This document shows positions 50,901-62,300 of a stretch of DNA of 64,000 bases, in pieces. Under the pieces are notes generated by a model. It saw nothing but the letters and a program-made list of their open reading frames with translations. It ran no database searches and was not told the DNA's origin. Both the position numbers and the translations under genes were made by a program. Location of the stretch: NCBI GenBank assembly GCA_963931925.1, contig OZ007567.1:86294177-86358176 (forward strand). The letters are read 5' to 3'. Position 1 is the stretch's first letter; each line of letters starts with the position of its first letter. This DNA is from Onchidella celtica (lineage: Eukaryota; Mollusca; Gastropoda; Systellommatophora; Onchidiidae).

Positions 50901-53900
50901 CATACCTTTTGCCGCATTTGAGGGCCATGTGGATGTCACAACATGTATGTTTTCATTGTAAAGTTGCTTTCTGCAACCAAGTCCAATTTCTACCATATCA
51001 TCATTCTCCTTTCAACTTTACAATAAATGTTATCTGCTTCTGTATCTGTTTCTTTGATCAGGACTAATAGGATAAGAAACCTCAAACTCAAGACAAACTT
51101 TATTGTTTTGTAGGGTCATGAAGCACTATCAGCATGTGAGGCATCTATTGTACTATTCTGCCATGTCACGGGAAAAGATGCCAGTCTTGATCAAATTCAT
51201 TCTACATCATTTTGTAAAATGATATAATGCTCCGTCTTTCTATCTAGGTTGTAATTTTGAATGATTAACTCTTTTGGTCATTACGAAAGGAAAATTGTAC
51301 AGGAATAAAAGGGGGTACAGAGCAAAATGTTATTTGTCTCCTAATTTTGGCTTTGGCTTTTGTAGTCTTTTCCCATATGCAATAGATTGTGATTGAGATG
51401 GATAGAGAGATAGATACAGAGAGAGAGAGGGTGAGTTGCAGATGGAGAGAACAAGACTTTCTGTAAAGTGCCTAGAGCAAATTGTTTGGCTTGGGCGCTA
51501 TATAAATGATCTTCATTATTATTATTAGTAGTATTATAACAGGGCAGCATTGTCTAGTGCATTTTTTCTTGTTGTTGTTGCCGTTTTTTTGTTGTTTTTT
51601 TTATGTCTTTTCGAAGCTTGTTTGCATGATTTTTGTGTATATTTTAAATTGCCTGTCAGGTCTATAATAAACTGAAACTTGAAACTTGTGTAGTTCACAA
51701 TTTTAAGCAGATTATTCAAGAAGTATGTCAATCAGTTTTATTTGCATATTCCAGGCATTGAATGGCGGGATGACTGTCATGCATTTTTGAGCTGTGGGAG
51801 AGATGGGTTTATCATACAGCATGTCTTCTCTGATGCCATACGTCCAGCAGATCATGTCAGCTTGGCTGGTGTGGACTTAAGCATTAATGGGGATATTGGT
51901 TATGCCTTCTTTGATAAAAAAGGTTAATCTTCATTCAGTTCTGTCTGACTTTTCAAACATTAGAATTATGTCATCACATAATCTTTGTTGACCTAAATGT
52001 CTTTGATTCCCTGTTGCTAGTTATTGTTGTTGTTTTTTTAATCAATTTAAGCGGCATTTATTGTTTTGTTGTTTTTTTTCTGTGCCAGATTTGAGACAGT
52101 TTGTTTATCTGAGACAATAATGATGGACGAAATGATCCTAAAACAGAAAAAAATATCCACAAATCTTCATATGAGTGAACAGCTGTCCTTTACATGCCGT
52201 GTACAAATTCAGATCTTGGTGTCCGTCACAACTATTTGAACTTTTGCAGATGGTAAAAATGTGTAAGTTTTAGTTCAACTCGGCTGGTTTAATGATCATC
52301 AAATCATTTGTTGTTTAATCCATAAATTATTTTCCCAGCCAAACAAATGATTGATAATTATGCATTAGACATGCTCATGTAAACTTCAGATCTGTTCTGC
52401 GGCATCCTCACTGACTGTACGTTTGTGTAAATTAGGGAATGAAGACCTGATTTTATGGTCAAGATATCACAGTAGGGATGAAACAGACCAAGGCTAATGT
52501 CGGCACCAGATCGCTGGCTTGCTGCTCATAAATTTTGCTTCACATTTTCACAATAGACAGTGCCTAGACAGTGACCTAGCAGGATGCAGGGGGCAATGAC
52601 TATTGTGCTAGTGTGAAGAAAAATTTATGGGCAGCAAGCCACCGTTCTGGTACCTACATCAGCTGTCGTCTGTGCCACCCTTTACTCTGTTGCTGAAGAG
52701 ATAGGTATTGTTTGCTGGCTGAAAAATGTAACACACCCCAATTAGACAGTTATTATCTCATGTCATTGGGATGTATTGCTGAAGTATACATAGGGAAGTA
52801 AATTTGCCGTTTTTTTTGTTACTCTTTCCAGTTTTTTTGCCTTAACTATATCTTTGTTCCAATGGAGTCTGATCTGGTTCACTGCAACAGTTAGGCCTAC
52901 AGGTGGTTTCCATTCGGGCTTTACCTACTTGTTACTGAAAGGCCACTGACTGTCTATACAGTAGACAGCTGCAGCTTATGATTTGTTTTCCTTTGCGTTT
53001 TATGGTATCATTTCTGTATTATTTCATACTCAAGGCTTTGCTGCTTAGAACTTTTTCTCTTTGCCACACTTTGACATTGCAACTTATTTTGAGGGACTAG
53101 TGAAGTAGCGAAACCAGACCTGGATTTTAAGATGTGACATAAATTGCATGCCTGTGTAAATGTCAAGACAGCTGGTTTATTTGTTGTGGGGAAAGGGAAC
53201 ACATGTTGTCACTGCTCTACAATAATGGCATATGTCAGGCTTATGCTGAAAAGCAACTGACAGTTCATTGCATTCTATGGCCCGAGGGCTATCAGATAAT
53301 ATTATAGAAAAAGAAATGGGCAAATAGGAAAAGGTAATAATCCAATAGAATCATAATGGCATACGTCACCAAGTGACAGGAAACTGTTTTTTCTTAGTAT
53401 CTCAAAAGTGTGAAAAATGTCTTGAGCCATTAACGTAGAGCAGTGACGATGTACAGAGTGACATTCAACCAAATTCTCTCACACTCTACCCATGCTCTTG
53501 ACCTAAGTGCATCATTTATTCCCAGATCAAAATACCACCAGTGCAGCAAAAATCAAGAAAGTGTCCCGAAGTAGACAGTTCACTCAAGCTAACAGTTCAC
53601 TGTGTGTCTTCGAAAATTGCAGTGATACAATGGATTCTATTGAAGATGAAGAGGTAACAAAGTGAAACATATGGTATCCCATTGATTATATGTTTCCTTA
53701 TCTGGTGTGAAGTTTGTAATGTTTCTAGGTACCGAGGAGATAATTGGTATGTGAGGCTGCAAGTGCTTTCCTGTCTATTGTTCTTTTATATTTGTCTGTG
53801 AGCTTGTTTATTTTCTATTACTATGGCTACCATCATGTCAGAGTACCTGCTCAGGGTAACTTCAGACTCAAGTTATTGTTTCCTTGCATATTTATTGTCA

Positions 53901-56900
53901 GTACATAACTACGCCTTCATGCATAATCCAGCATTAGAACATTAACATCAATGAAAACTAGTGTGGCAGCAAGTGAATGCACTTAATGAATTGTTGTCTA
54001 ACGCAGCGAAATGCAGTGAGCGGTTGTCATTTACATTTACATTATTGTCTTTCCTCTAGTACAAAAGTCACTTTTAACTTTGTCTTAGATAGGTAGCTCC
54101 TTGTCCTTGATTCTCATAAGTTCCCTAACCTAACCATGTATTCTGACAGTGGCAACAAAAAAACAACAACAAAAACTGGACACCATATGTGTAGCTGCCT
54201 GACAAAATGAGGCACATTTCAGCACTATCTGATTCGAGAAAATCGTTAGAAGGCATTATAGAGTCAGTTTTATCGATTTTGTGTTTTCAGTATTTTTGAA
54301 CAGTTTAACCTCTTTACTATTTATGATAATCCTGTTTGAAAAGGGTAAATGCCTCAAAACTGACTTTGAATCGAGTCGTCATCAATAATTTTGACTAAAA
54401 GCTGAAACTTTAAAAGCAATTTTCTCAAAATTGTGTCACTTCCTGTCTGTAAGAGGCCATATCTTCTCTGCTAATTAAATTACAGCAAAATTGTTTTTAC
54501 CAAATGAAAGGGCTTTGAATAACTTATTTGGTGATACCAATATCTCTATACCACCAAAATGCTTGAAGTGCCTCATTTTGTCAGGCGGCTACACATATCA
54601 TTGGTCTACTGTTGGAACTTCGTTAAAACTGCACTCAGAGGTTGTTTGCTAGGGGATCGTAATGTTTTACATAGAAAGCTGTAGCTGAGTAGTAAAAACA
54701 ACTCAGTATTTTCTCTATTTGGCTTTGTCATTACACTACGGTCCCCTAACAATAACCTTTGATTTTAGTTTTAATGACGTTCCAACAGCCGACTGAAGAT
54801 ATGCATGTTCACTGCACAAACCTCTTCTGTGCGCAGAGTCACACAGTGTGTAGTGTTTACTGCAGTATTACTGTGGTGCATTTTGTCTTTTGGTATTCAC
54901 AGAACAAGACAGCTACTACAATGATAGATTAAAGATGAATTTGCTTTCCTGTTGTTATTACTGAATCTCATCCAACTGACCATGTATGCCACTCTAAACA
55001 CTACAGGTGATGGCACTGCAGGGATTTGTCGAAATTGCTCAGAATTACAAAGTGGAAGGAACTTCTTTAGCAGATATTTGTTTACATAACGCTGATGTGG
55101 CAGCGTTCTTTAAGAAACCTCAGGTGAGATATGCAATTGGACAAAAGAAAACAAAACATATCAAATAAAGAAATTGATCAGAAACACTAAATCCATTTGC
55201 CCAGTATCTATTTGTTTCTTATTAATATACTGTAGATGTAAAATGTACATGCACAAACAGGTATATAAAGTATTTTATTTATGAAAAGGATGTTCCCTAT
55301 GTACAAAAGTTCTTTTCCTTAGAATTTATGAAAAGAATGTTCCGGAAGTTTCTCAGATATTCCTGAATTTTCATAGTTACTATCTGGAAATGGTGAATAA
55401 TGAGGAATATTGTTACTGTCTGAAACATGCATCAGCAAGTAGCCGAATCACTTATAAAGCAGTCAGAAAAAGTGTTTGTCTCACTGAATACTTTTCATTC
55501 CATAAATTTTAATGTGGATGCCTTGATATTCATGACAGGTTGCACAGATGTGGAGGATGCTAGTCACCCTTTATGCTCCATCTTTAAATACTCAGTCAGG
55601 GTCTGTGCATTTGAGCCGGGCTTCTACTCTAGGCAATCCACAGCCTGAGAGACAAGATCACTCTGATCTGGGTAATGTGTCTTTCTTTCTTTTCTTTTCT
55701 TTTTTTTTTAATCCTATAAATTAGTCAAACTACAGCATGCATAAAACTAAGTTAAAATATGGCAAAGAAAAAGAAGGAAGTGGTATTCTGCAGAGCTTCA
55801 CATAGAAACAAGCAAGAAATAATTATATAATAAATTCCAAAGGATTTCATAATTGGAAGGAAAAAAAACAAGCTTTTGGTCACTGAAAACCGTCATCAAA
55901 CTGAAATAATTGAAACAGTGTTTATTAAAAATATTCAGAAACAAAAAACTGATTGGTTGTTGCTAGGCTCTTGAACTGATTGTTTGTTGCTGGGCTCTTG
56001 TTAGGAGTCAGTGGTAGTTTACACAGTAAAGTATAGCTGAGCAAGTGAACACAACGCAGTATTTTCTTTATTCAGCTCTGTAATAGAATACGGTACCTTA
56101 GCAATAACCATGTTGCTAAGCAGAGCTTTACAACGTAGTTTACTGCCTATTTTTTATTTTTTGTGCCCCATTTTAGCTCTGTTCCAAGTTGTTCTGTGGC
56201 CCCACAAATTTTCTGTGACTATTAAACTATTTTTGTTATGCACAAAACTTGCCTGGTCTGCAGTATCCTCTCCATATTTATCCCCAACGCTTGCTATGTT
56301 TGACCCTAATAAACCTGAGTAAGCAATGAATCATTCACTTTATGGAACCAAATGGTGGCACCACCTACAGCAGATACATGTAAAGGTAATATAAACTTAT
56401 GTTTGCCCGCATCACAATGCCATTTAGTCCTTCACACGTAAGTTTACAAATACCTCTAGATTTGAAAATGAAATGGACTTGAGTGGTTTATTTGTAACAC
56501 TGATAATATGCATGGTTGTCATGAATAATTGGCCTTTTGTCATCATTAACATTGTGGCAAGAAAAGTCTACATAACAAACATCATAACTTTTGTCTATCC
56601 AGCACCTTCAAAGAATGCCAACTTTTCGGTTGTACCGTAAAAAAGTGTAATGCACTGCCACAGTTGGTGTTTACTTCTAGGAACTGGGTAACGTTTGGCC
56701 CTGTGGGTTGCATATAATGTACCTCTTTCAAAGTCTTGTAACAGGTGTTATTTCTTCAATCAACCAGAAATTAAACCTTGGCTTTAAATAGAATGCATGC
56801 TATCTACATATGTAAATTCATGTGTGTAAGCTTCACAGAAATTTATGTGCAACGATTCAATGTGAAGATTGGTCATTCCACTTTCTTATGGCATGGCCAC

Positions 56901-59900
56901 AAACGCCGGTCAGATGGGATTGTACTTTGTTTCAGTTTGGCCAAAAAATGCTAACATCAGCCAAACACAACCGATTTGCTTTTTTTTTTCTGGTATGGCC
57001 AGACAGAGGATATTTAGTACTGTGCATTTGCAATAAAATATTTATCTTCTTCAGTGCTTGGTACCTTGCATTTTGTTTGATAGGATATGAAAATGACAAG
57101 AAATGAACACATTTTCTGTGGTCTGCATTTTGAGCAGTGAGTATTAGATGCAAGTAGTCTGCCTTCAGTATTTCAGCTCAATTTCATCAACACACATGAA
57201 GCAGTGACAAACATTTGTACCTTCTACATCAGTACACAGAGAACATAACGTTTTGACTTATGTGGGTACACAACTTACTTACTAAAAACATTTGTTTACA
57301 TTCAGCAGCAGCAAAGCCGGCTCTGAAATGTCCAAGGGAAAAAGACAAATCTAAGGCAGCCCAGAGTGTTACTCAGAGTGAAGCTACCTCAGGTAAGATG
57401 AATACATTCATATCATATCAAACGTTGCTGTTGTTCAGGAGGCTTTATCATTTACATGTTCAGTATTAAATGTCACAAGGACACTGTTCTCTTTACATCC
57501 ATATATATGCCCTTGGATCCAGCTAGGATCCTCAGAAAAAGAGGGAGAGGAGAGTTGTTTTCATTCCATTCATAGATGTTAAACACTGAACAAAGTTCTG
57601 TTTTATGCTCAAGTATTTATTCCATTAAATAGGTAGCAATGAGGAAAGTTCTGAGATTGAAGGTGAAAGTTCAGAAGTGGACAAGAGTGCCCCAGAACCA
57701 AATGCAGAAATGAACTTTTTATTTGGAGATGGTGCAGAAGATGAACTCATTACGGGCCTGTGCAATTCAGAGGGGATGTTGAATCCAGATCACTATGTAA
57801 GAAATGTCTTCAGCATTAAATAAATGATATGATTAAGCATCTTCAAAATGGAAACAAAGACATCAATGACAATATACCTTACACTGAAGTAACAGAAATA
57901 TTATTATTGTGAAAATAAGTTATAATGTCCATTTACGTCCAGCCAGCATAATTTAACCACAAACCATATTAATTTTTGAAACTCGAATAGAATTTCACTA
58001 CTTGAGACACATCTTACATTTCTTTTCGTATGTCTTGGAAAATTAAGAAGACTTCACACATTTCAGTTAATGCACAAAAATTTGACATTGGAAGTGGACA
58101 TTGAATGAAGAATTTTCTGCCGAGAGAAAGGATAGATTATGTTTCATGTTTATAAATTCGCCTGCTACTCATTCTGCAAGTGAAGATAAATAAAATCTTA
58201 TATACTAGTTGGTCCACCGACTCAGGGAATACAGAGATGTAATTTTTTGATCAAGTTTCGATCAGCAATGTGTGAATTGAGGCGCAGAACCAAGTTTCTT
58301 GTCATACTTTGTAATTCTACTCAAAGAAAATGAGTCTTATTTTACTGGCTTAAAATATTGGAGCACTTTCTTCTGTTCAACCCAGTTGCAGCTCAAAATC
58401 CAAGAAAGTATTAAAAATATAGCGAATGTCAAGACCTTTTAAAAAAGCCCACGTGCACCTTTACATCTTTCTGTCATATATGTGATATTTTGTAGAATTT
58501 AAGGCTCAGCAGTTAAAAAGCCTTCATGATTAGGAGGCCTTACCTCCTGTATAATTCATATATTCAAAAGGACTGGAAGCTGCAGAACCTCCCACCAGAA
58601 GGTTTCCAACCTCGTCATGAGCTGAATGCTATGACTGGCACACATCCACTGATGATGGAGGAATCCGAGTTGGCACTGACTTCAATGATGGATTCGTTCA
58701 TGCCTGTACAAGATGTTATAGATCATAGCTGTGAACCAACATTGATCATCAAAAACATTCCACATGTTGAGCCTTTGGATTTCTCTTCATCTGTGGCTGA
58801 TATGATAAAATCTCTTGCCGAGCAGGTGATAGAAATGACATCGTCGAATCCAGGAAGACTATTGTTTGTCATATTTTCCAAAAATTGAAAATTTGATGCA
58901 TTTTAGTTTTTTTATCTTTGCTGATTTAACCAGCTAGGTTAGAAATCAGTAGCTGCTTCCTATTTTTAGGATTTAATGTGGAATAAACAGTGTAGATTTT
59001 GACATGCCAAAGTTTTCCTGGTCAGATGATGATTCTGTATTCTTGCAAATAGATTTCAGTAGATTCTGAGTAATTTCATTCAGGAACAAATGTAATGGCA
59101 TACGCAATGATCTCACATTTGGTGTTATAAATAATGGAACAAGTTCATTTGAACTGAAGTAGAATTTGTTGAACATTTGAAAATAATGCAGATGTTATGA
59201 AGAATACCGAGGCAGTACAGAAGCAGTTCAATTGGCAGCAAGGATTTGCTCTATTTATATAACGTCAGTGGTGATACAGATATTGGTAAGAAAATTAAAA
59301 AGATTAAAGACCCTCTGTTGAATAACTCTGTTTGTCAAGACAGGACAAACTGTATTATTTCCAAGACAATCACTGTTGACTTACAAATAATGGAAATTAT
59401 TTAACTTAAAATCTTATGTTTGTCAGGGAGACATTCAAACTGGTGTGTCCATGCTCCTTGTGCTGGGAGATCACATAAGGACACACATCGATGAGGCATC
59501 ACAAGAGAGTTGGTTTTTTGCTTACATAGGTTGGTCTATAAATCCAAGAATCTTAGAATACTATTTCTGATAACTTTTCATTAATTGGGAGGGGGATGCA
59601 ACATTACTGGGAAAAAAATTCTTTTCAGGCTTTTTTCTTTTTTTCTAGCTGTCATACTTTATCTGCTCAAACATGTTTTCAGTGGGTTTGGTAAGAGCCA
59701 CATTGTCTGACTGCAACAAACACTACACACTTTCTGCTACTATAGGGCAATTTTTAAATGTGGCAAATTTTAAAGAAAGAAAGGTTGTATGTTGCAAACC
59801 CAACTGCAACCCTACAGATTTTCTGTGCTGTTGTTGCTGTTGGTTTTAGAGTACTGAGCTAATTGTTGTCTATTCATATGTAGCAGTTGATATATCACAC

Positions 59901-61270
59901 GAAACTGCCATATATACAAATGTATACCACATTTTCTATAAGCATTGTAAGTATATTGAGAAGAAATTCACTTATTTGAATACATATTAAAACTGTATGT
60001 AGTCTCGCATCTCACAGAGTTGTCCACAATGAACCTGTCCATGAAGTTCAGGTAGATTAATCCCTATCATACTAACCCAGTCATGGGATAAGAGAGTACC
60101 AGTAATTCTTTGTGTGTTATTACATAGCTTCTCTGTGCATACTGCATTGTTTCAGTTCTTGCATTCACTGTGCAAGGACATAATATCATGTTTTCTGTTT
60201 CAACCCAATACAGGCAGGGGATTTTATGATCATTTTATTAGACACGATTCATAGCCAGGTAGGAGCATTGTCATCGTATAGTTATTTATTTTTGCAGATC
60301 TAATAATGCTCAGAGTTTTTGTATATAATATTCCTCAGATCTTCTCTGTCGATTTGAGTTATGGACTATAGCTAATGCTGTCATCAAGCAATCAAAACTG
60401 ATGGGTGTGTGTTCTATGAATCAGGAATCTACAGTTATACATACTCTTTGCTCAAAGTGCTCCCGTCCATGTGAGAGAGCTGCATGGTTGTGTGATAAAT
60501 GCAAACGCATTACTAATCTCTGCAGTGTTTGGTGAGAACTTATTCTTCCATTAGACTATATGACAAAAGATCAGATGTCAAGAGATTTTAAAAAAACTTC
60601 TATTTAATATCACGATTTATGAGAGTTTACTTAAACTGATTCTATCTATTCATCCTCTTCAAACCTTCCTGTAAAATTTTAAGACCTTGATTACAGTTTA
60701 TGATGTTGAGCTAAATTCTCAAAGAGTACTGATAAAGGCATCATTTTCCCTTGTATTTGTGGTTATATTCATTACTTATTTTCTCCACGTAATTCAGTAA
60801 ATGTATACAAAATTATGACTGTGTCATCTCATGCTTCCAAAGAAAAAGCATTGCAGAAAACTATTTCTTTAACACACTGCTGCTTAATGACCCCCTGCTA
60901 CTTGTGAGTGATATTTGAATCAGGATAGTGTAATCAGATTTAACAATGATTACTTAACAGATTTAAGATTAGTGGTAGTCTTGCAGTTTAATTACTAGAA
61001 ATGGCGCTTTGGAGTGTTGTCACAGGGCAGAGCATGATGTATAACTAGATACATGAGCTATGTTTAGGATTGGCTAGGACTATTTTGTTTACATTATCCT
61101 ATGTTAATTGTTAATATTCCTTTGTCTATTGCAGTCACCAGCCAGTGAAAGGTTTAATGGTATGGTGCCAGGGCTGCTGTCATGGTGGCCATGTACAACA
61201 CATGAAGGAATGGTTAACTTTCAGTAGCATGTGTCCTGCAGGTTGTGGTCACTTGTGTGAATATATATGA
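44924..61270 (+). CDS. WDR24: WDR24, GATOR2 complex subunit (18 coding exons, 807 aa)
   Basis: WDR24 is a core subunit of GATOR2, which opposes GATOR1 at the lysosome and so lets amino acids activate mTORC1. The spliced reading frame runs without a break through 18 exons (2424 nt with stop, 807 residues; the human protein is about 790), and every junction has GT-AG ends and matching phase. Residues about 15-370 form the WD40 propeller, with the family signatures [60 protein letters not shown] and [10 protein letters not shown]. An acidic linker follows ([14 protein letters not shown]). A conserved helical part carries [20 protein letters not shown]. Residues about 715-807 form a cysteine/histidine-rich RING-like domain ending [12 protein letters not shown]. 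The start ATG lies two codons after an in-frame TGA (44918). Identity is secure; small exon-edge ambiguities remain at exon 13. Confidence 0.95.
45546..45653 (+). CDS. WDR24: WDR24 coding exon 2
   Basis: Acceptor TCCTAATCCAG; encodes [20 protein letters not shown] and then QVVVAGRS, the first WD40 blade. Phase 1 in, phase 1 out (donor CAG|GTGAGC). Confidence 0.93.
46306..46428 (+). CDS. WDR24: WDR24 coding exon 3
   Basis: Acceptor TTATGCTTGCAG; encodes [12 protein letters not shown], then [12 protein letters not shown] and DVAWHPSD. Phase 1 in, phase 1 out (donor GATG|GTAAGT). Confidence 0.94.
46888..46965 (+). CDS. WDR24: WDR24 coding exon 4
   Basis: Acceptor CGATGTAG; encodes [18 protein letters not shown], a WD40 blade. 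Phase 1 in and out (donor CAAG|GTAAGA). Confidence 0.94.
47027..47754 (-). mobile_element. pogo/Tigger-like element (WDR24 intron 4)
   Basis: 728 bp flanked by TA. Ends CAGTGGAACTCGGATACAAC and, in complement, CAGCACACCTCTGTTACAAC. Inside, on the minus strand, is the decayed start of a pogo/CENP-B-type transposase. Confidence 0.8.
47180..47279 (-). pseudogene. Decayed pogo transposase N-terminus (CENP-B-type helix-turn-helix)
   Basis: From ATG 47279 the frame reads MMATKKRN, a TGA, then [18 protein letters not shown]. This is the helix-turn-helix start typical of Tigger/CENP-B proteins (K-x-LSLE-x-K-x-x-I). It stops after about 40 codons, and the rest of the transposase is missing. Confidence 0.65.
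48242..48348 (+). CDS. WDR24: WDR24 coding exon 5
   Basis: Acceptor CATTCCCACAG; encodes [16 protein letters not shown] and then [11 protein letters not shown]. Phase 1 in, phase 0 out (donor CAC|GTAAGT). Confidence 0.93.
48994..49110 (-). mobile_element. Palindromic MITE family, copy a (WDR24 intron 5)
   Basis: Ends GGATATTGTTGGGGGAGCG and, in complement, GGATCTTGTTAGGAGAGCG. The core contains GAGCAGTGAACACAACTCAG in complement, shared with the other three copies. It lies head-to-tail in opposite orientation next to copy b. Confidence 0.7.
49123..49237 (+). mobile_element. Palindromic MITE family, copy b (WDR24 intron 5)
   Basis: Contains AAACTATAGATGAGCAGTGA, then ACTCAGTATT and ATGGCTTTGTAATTA, ending CGGTCCCCTAGCAACAA. 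Inverted relative to copy a, about 13 bp away. Confidence 0.7.
49604..49735 (+). CDS. WDR24: WDR24 coding exon 6
   Basis: Acceptor GATTTCTGTAG; encodes [12 protein letters not shown], then SVRDAQFCP and [13 protein letters not shown]. It is 44 whole codons, ending CAG|GTAATT. Confidence 0.94.
50067..50201 (+). CDS. WDR24: WDR24 coding exon 7
   Basis: A long T tract precedes the acceptor GCTTTAG; encodes [20 protein letters not shown] and then SLDWHPAD and GRDKMIK. It is 45 whole codons. Confidence 0.95.
50725..50944 (+). CDS. WDR24: WDR24 coding exon 8
   Basis: Acceptor TTTCCTCAG; encodes [12 protein letters not shown], then [29 protein letters not shown] and EGHVDVTT. Ends in phase 1 at T|GTATGT. 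Confidence 0.95.
51455..51535 (+). mobile_element. Retroelement 3' end with ATT tail (WDR24 intron 8)
   Basis: AAAGTGCCTAGAGCAAATTG, then GGCGCTATATAAATG and an ATTATTATTATTAG tail. This end sequence is widespread at 3' termini of invertebrate LINEs and SINEs. The rest of the element is not recognisable. Confidence 0.55.
51755..51922 (+). CDS. WDR24: WDR24 coding exon 9
   Basis: Acceptor CATATTCCAG; encodes [18 protein letters not shown] and then a segment ending [10 protein letters not shown]. Phase 1 in and out; the donor G|GTTAAT is non-optimal but gives the right frame. Confidence 0.92.
52482..52674. mobile_element. Hairpin MITE (WDR24 intron 9)
   Basis: Arms of about 75 bp pair around a short loop. 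Left CTGGCTTGCTGCTCATAAAT matches the complement of the right, GTGGCTTGCTGCCCATAAAT, and the arms end at ACAATAG/CTATTGT. No coding potential. Confidence 0.7.
53209..53446 (-). mobile_element. MITE family, copy 2 (WDR24 intron 9)
   Basis: 238 bp with ends TCACTGCTCTACAATAATGG and, in complement, TCACTGCTCTACGTTAATGG. Internal sequence (CAGGCTTATGC, CACTTTTGAGAT-like) matches copy 1 in reverse orientation. Confidence 0.7.
53526..53653 (+). CDS. WDR24: WDR24 coding exon 10
   Basis: Acceptor TTTATTCCCAG; encodes [19 protein letters not shown] and then [18 protein letters not shown], the variable segment closing the propeller. Phase 1 in, phase 0 out. Confidence 0.88.
54185..54598. mobile_element. 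TIR element (WDR24 intron 10)
   Basis: 414 bp with near-perfect terminal repeats of about 30 bp: ATATGTGTAGCTGCCTGACA at the left, ATATGTGTAGCCGCCTGACA in complement at the right, both continuing AAATGAGGCAC. The interior is non-coding. Confidence 0.8.
54639..54758 (+). mobile_element. Palindromic MITE family, copy c (WDR24 intron 10)
   Basis: Ends AGGTTGTTTGCTAGGGG and, in complement, AGGTTATTGTTAGGGG. The core is shared with copies a, b and d (TAGCTGAGTAGT, ACTCAGTATTTTCTCTATTT). Confidence 0.75.
55007..55123 (+). CDS. WDR24: WDR24 coding exon 11
   Basis: Acceptor AACACTACAG; encodes [18 protein letters not shown] and [19 protein letters not shown], equivalent to the vertebrate LAELCDHNAKVA region. 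39 whole codons. Confidence 0.93.
55539..55671 (+). CDS. WDR24: WDR24 coding exon 12
   Basis: Acceptor TTCATGACAG; encodes [15 protein letters not shown] (vertebrate VAQTWTMLRIIY region) and a Ser-rich tail. Ends in phase 1 at CTGG|GTAATG. Confidence 0.9.
55996..56110 (+). mobile_element. Palindromic MITE family, copy d (WDR24 intron 12)
   Basis: Contains AAAGTATAGCTGAGCAAGTG, then CGCAGTATTTTCTTTATTC, ending CGGTACCTTAGCAATAACC. The most diverged copy. Confidence 0.65.
57306..57392 (+). CDS. WDR24: WDR24 coding exon 13
   Basis: Encodes a Lys/Ala/Ser-rich linker ([18 protein letters not shown]). The acceptor region CAGCAGCAG gives tandem acceptors three bases apart, so one to two Ala codons may be optional. 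Confidence 0.8.
57633..57796 (+). CDS. WDR24: WDR24 coding exon 14
   Basis: Acceptor ATTAAATAG; encodes an acidic linker ([18 protein letters not shown]) and [12 protein letters not shown], like the vertebrate YLLGDVEGEEDEL. Ends in phase 0 at TAT|GTAAGA. Confidence 0.9.
58571..58825 (+). CDS. WDR24: WDR24 coding exon 15
   Basis: 85 whole codons with [14 protein letters not shown] and [20 protein letters not shown]. The second stretch matches the helical region before the family's GDVQMAVSVLIVLGE. Confidence 0.9.
59427..59529 (+). CDS. WDR24: WDR24 coding exon 16
   Basis: Encodes [18 protein letters not shown] and [16 protein letters not shown], very close to the vertebrate sequence. Phase 0 in, phase 1 out. 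Confidence 0.94.
60339..60531 (+). CDS. WDR24: WDR24 coding exon 17 (RING-like domain, first half)
   Basis: Encodes [18 protein letters not shown] and then the zinc ligands [14 protein letters not shown] and CSVC. Ends in phase 2, splitting a Cys codon across the junction. Confidence 0.95.
61135..61270 (+). CDS. WDR24: WDR24 coding exon 18 (RING-like domain, second half, stop)
   Basis: Encodes [19 protein letters not shown], then [12 protein letters not shown] and TGA at 61268-61270. All zinc-binding Cys/His of the family C-terminus are present. Confidence 0.95.
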
Positions 61271-62300
61271 CCCAGATTGTGTACTGGTTGAACAATGGGA
61301 CAATAACTGCTTGAAGTATCAGCCAAACGCCAGAAACACCAGTCTTTTCAAAGGAGTTCTGAGAAGTCACTGACTTTTGCCATGTTTGACATATCCTCTG
61401 CCAAGGCCATCCCTGTTTCAGGCAATGCTGATAAGCCTTACGCTGCTGAGTCCTGCCGATCACAACTTCCATTTTTGTTTTCAACCATTAGCAACCACCT
61501 GGTGGTCTTTGGCAATTGAAAGGTGGGATATGTTCATTTACGATATTGAACAATTGTGAAATTGCCTCCTTTAAGTAGTTTTGTGCGACATTATTTCTCT
61601 ACTCCTCAAATGATCTCAAGTTTACTCATGATTCAGAAATGAAAGTAGGCTTAAGAAGTTGCTGGAATAAAAGATAGATTTGCAGCATTTTAACAATTTT
61701 TGATGCTTGCACTGCTGCAAGATGGAATATAAACAACACAGAAGGTAAAACTAATGATGATAGCATGGGAGATGGGCTTGAAGGAATGTGAATGATGTAT
61801 TTAGATCTGAAGTTGAGGAAGATAGCCTTCTCTTCATAATACAAGTTCACCATCTCAGAAACAATATAAACTATGCAAATTGCGGTTATTTTTTTGCAAA
61901 AGAACTTGAAATATGTACGAAATATATCTGGTATATCAGAGATAAACCTTTCAGGCAGGAATTTGACCTTTTACTTTCACTTTTCATTTATGTTTTGTTA
62001 TTTGTATATTTAGTAAACAGGTATGGTTTTCACATTGGAGTTCCTTATTCACTGCTGTTCAGTGTGCGGAGTAAACAAACATTTTGGTGTTTCACTAGAA
62101 GAAGGACTTCTGTTTATATTTTACATCTGTGATTAGGCTTTTCAAATTTTGATGAAGGTCATGCAGATATTACGTTGAATTGTGCCTGAGATTAAAAGTT
62201 TAACTCCAGTTTAATTATTTTTGAAAAAATTCAGTTAAATCTTTTATTTTCCTTTGATTTAAATAGTAGGCTAAGAAAAAAGACACAAAATAAACAGTTT
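61271..62300 (+). other. WDR24: WDR24 3'UTR (extent uncertain)
   Basis: AATAAA hexamers at 61666-61671 and 62289-62294 are the clearest poly(A) signal candidates after the stop. No coding sequence is recognisable here. Confidence 0.4.
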
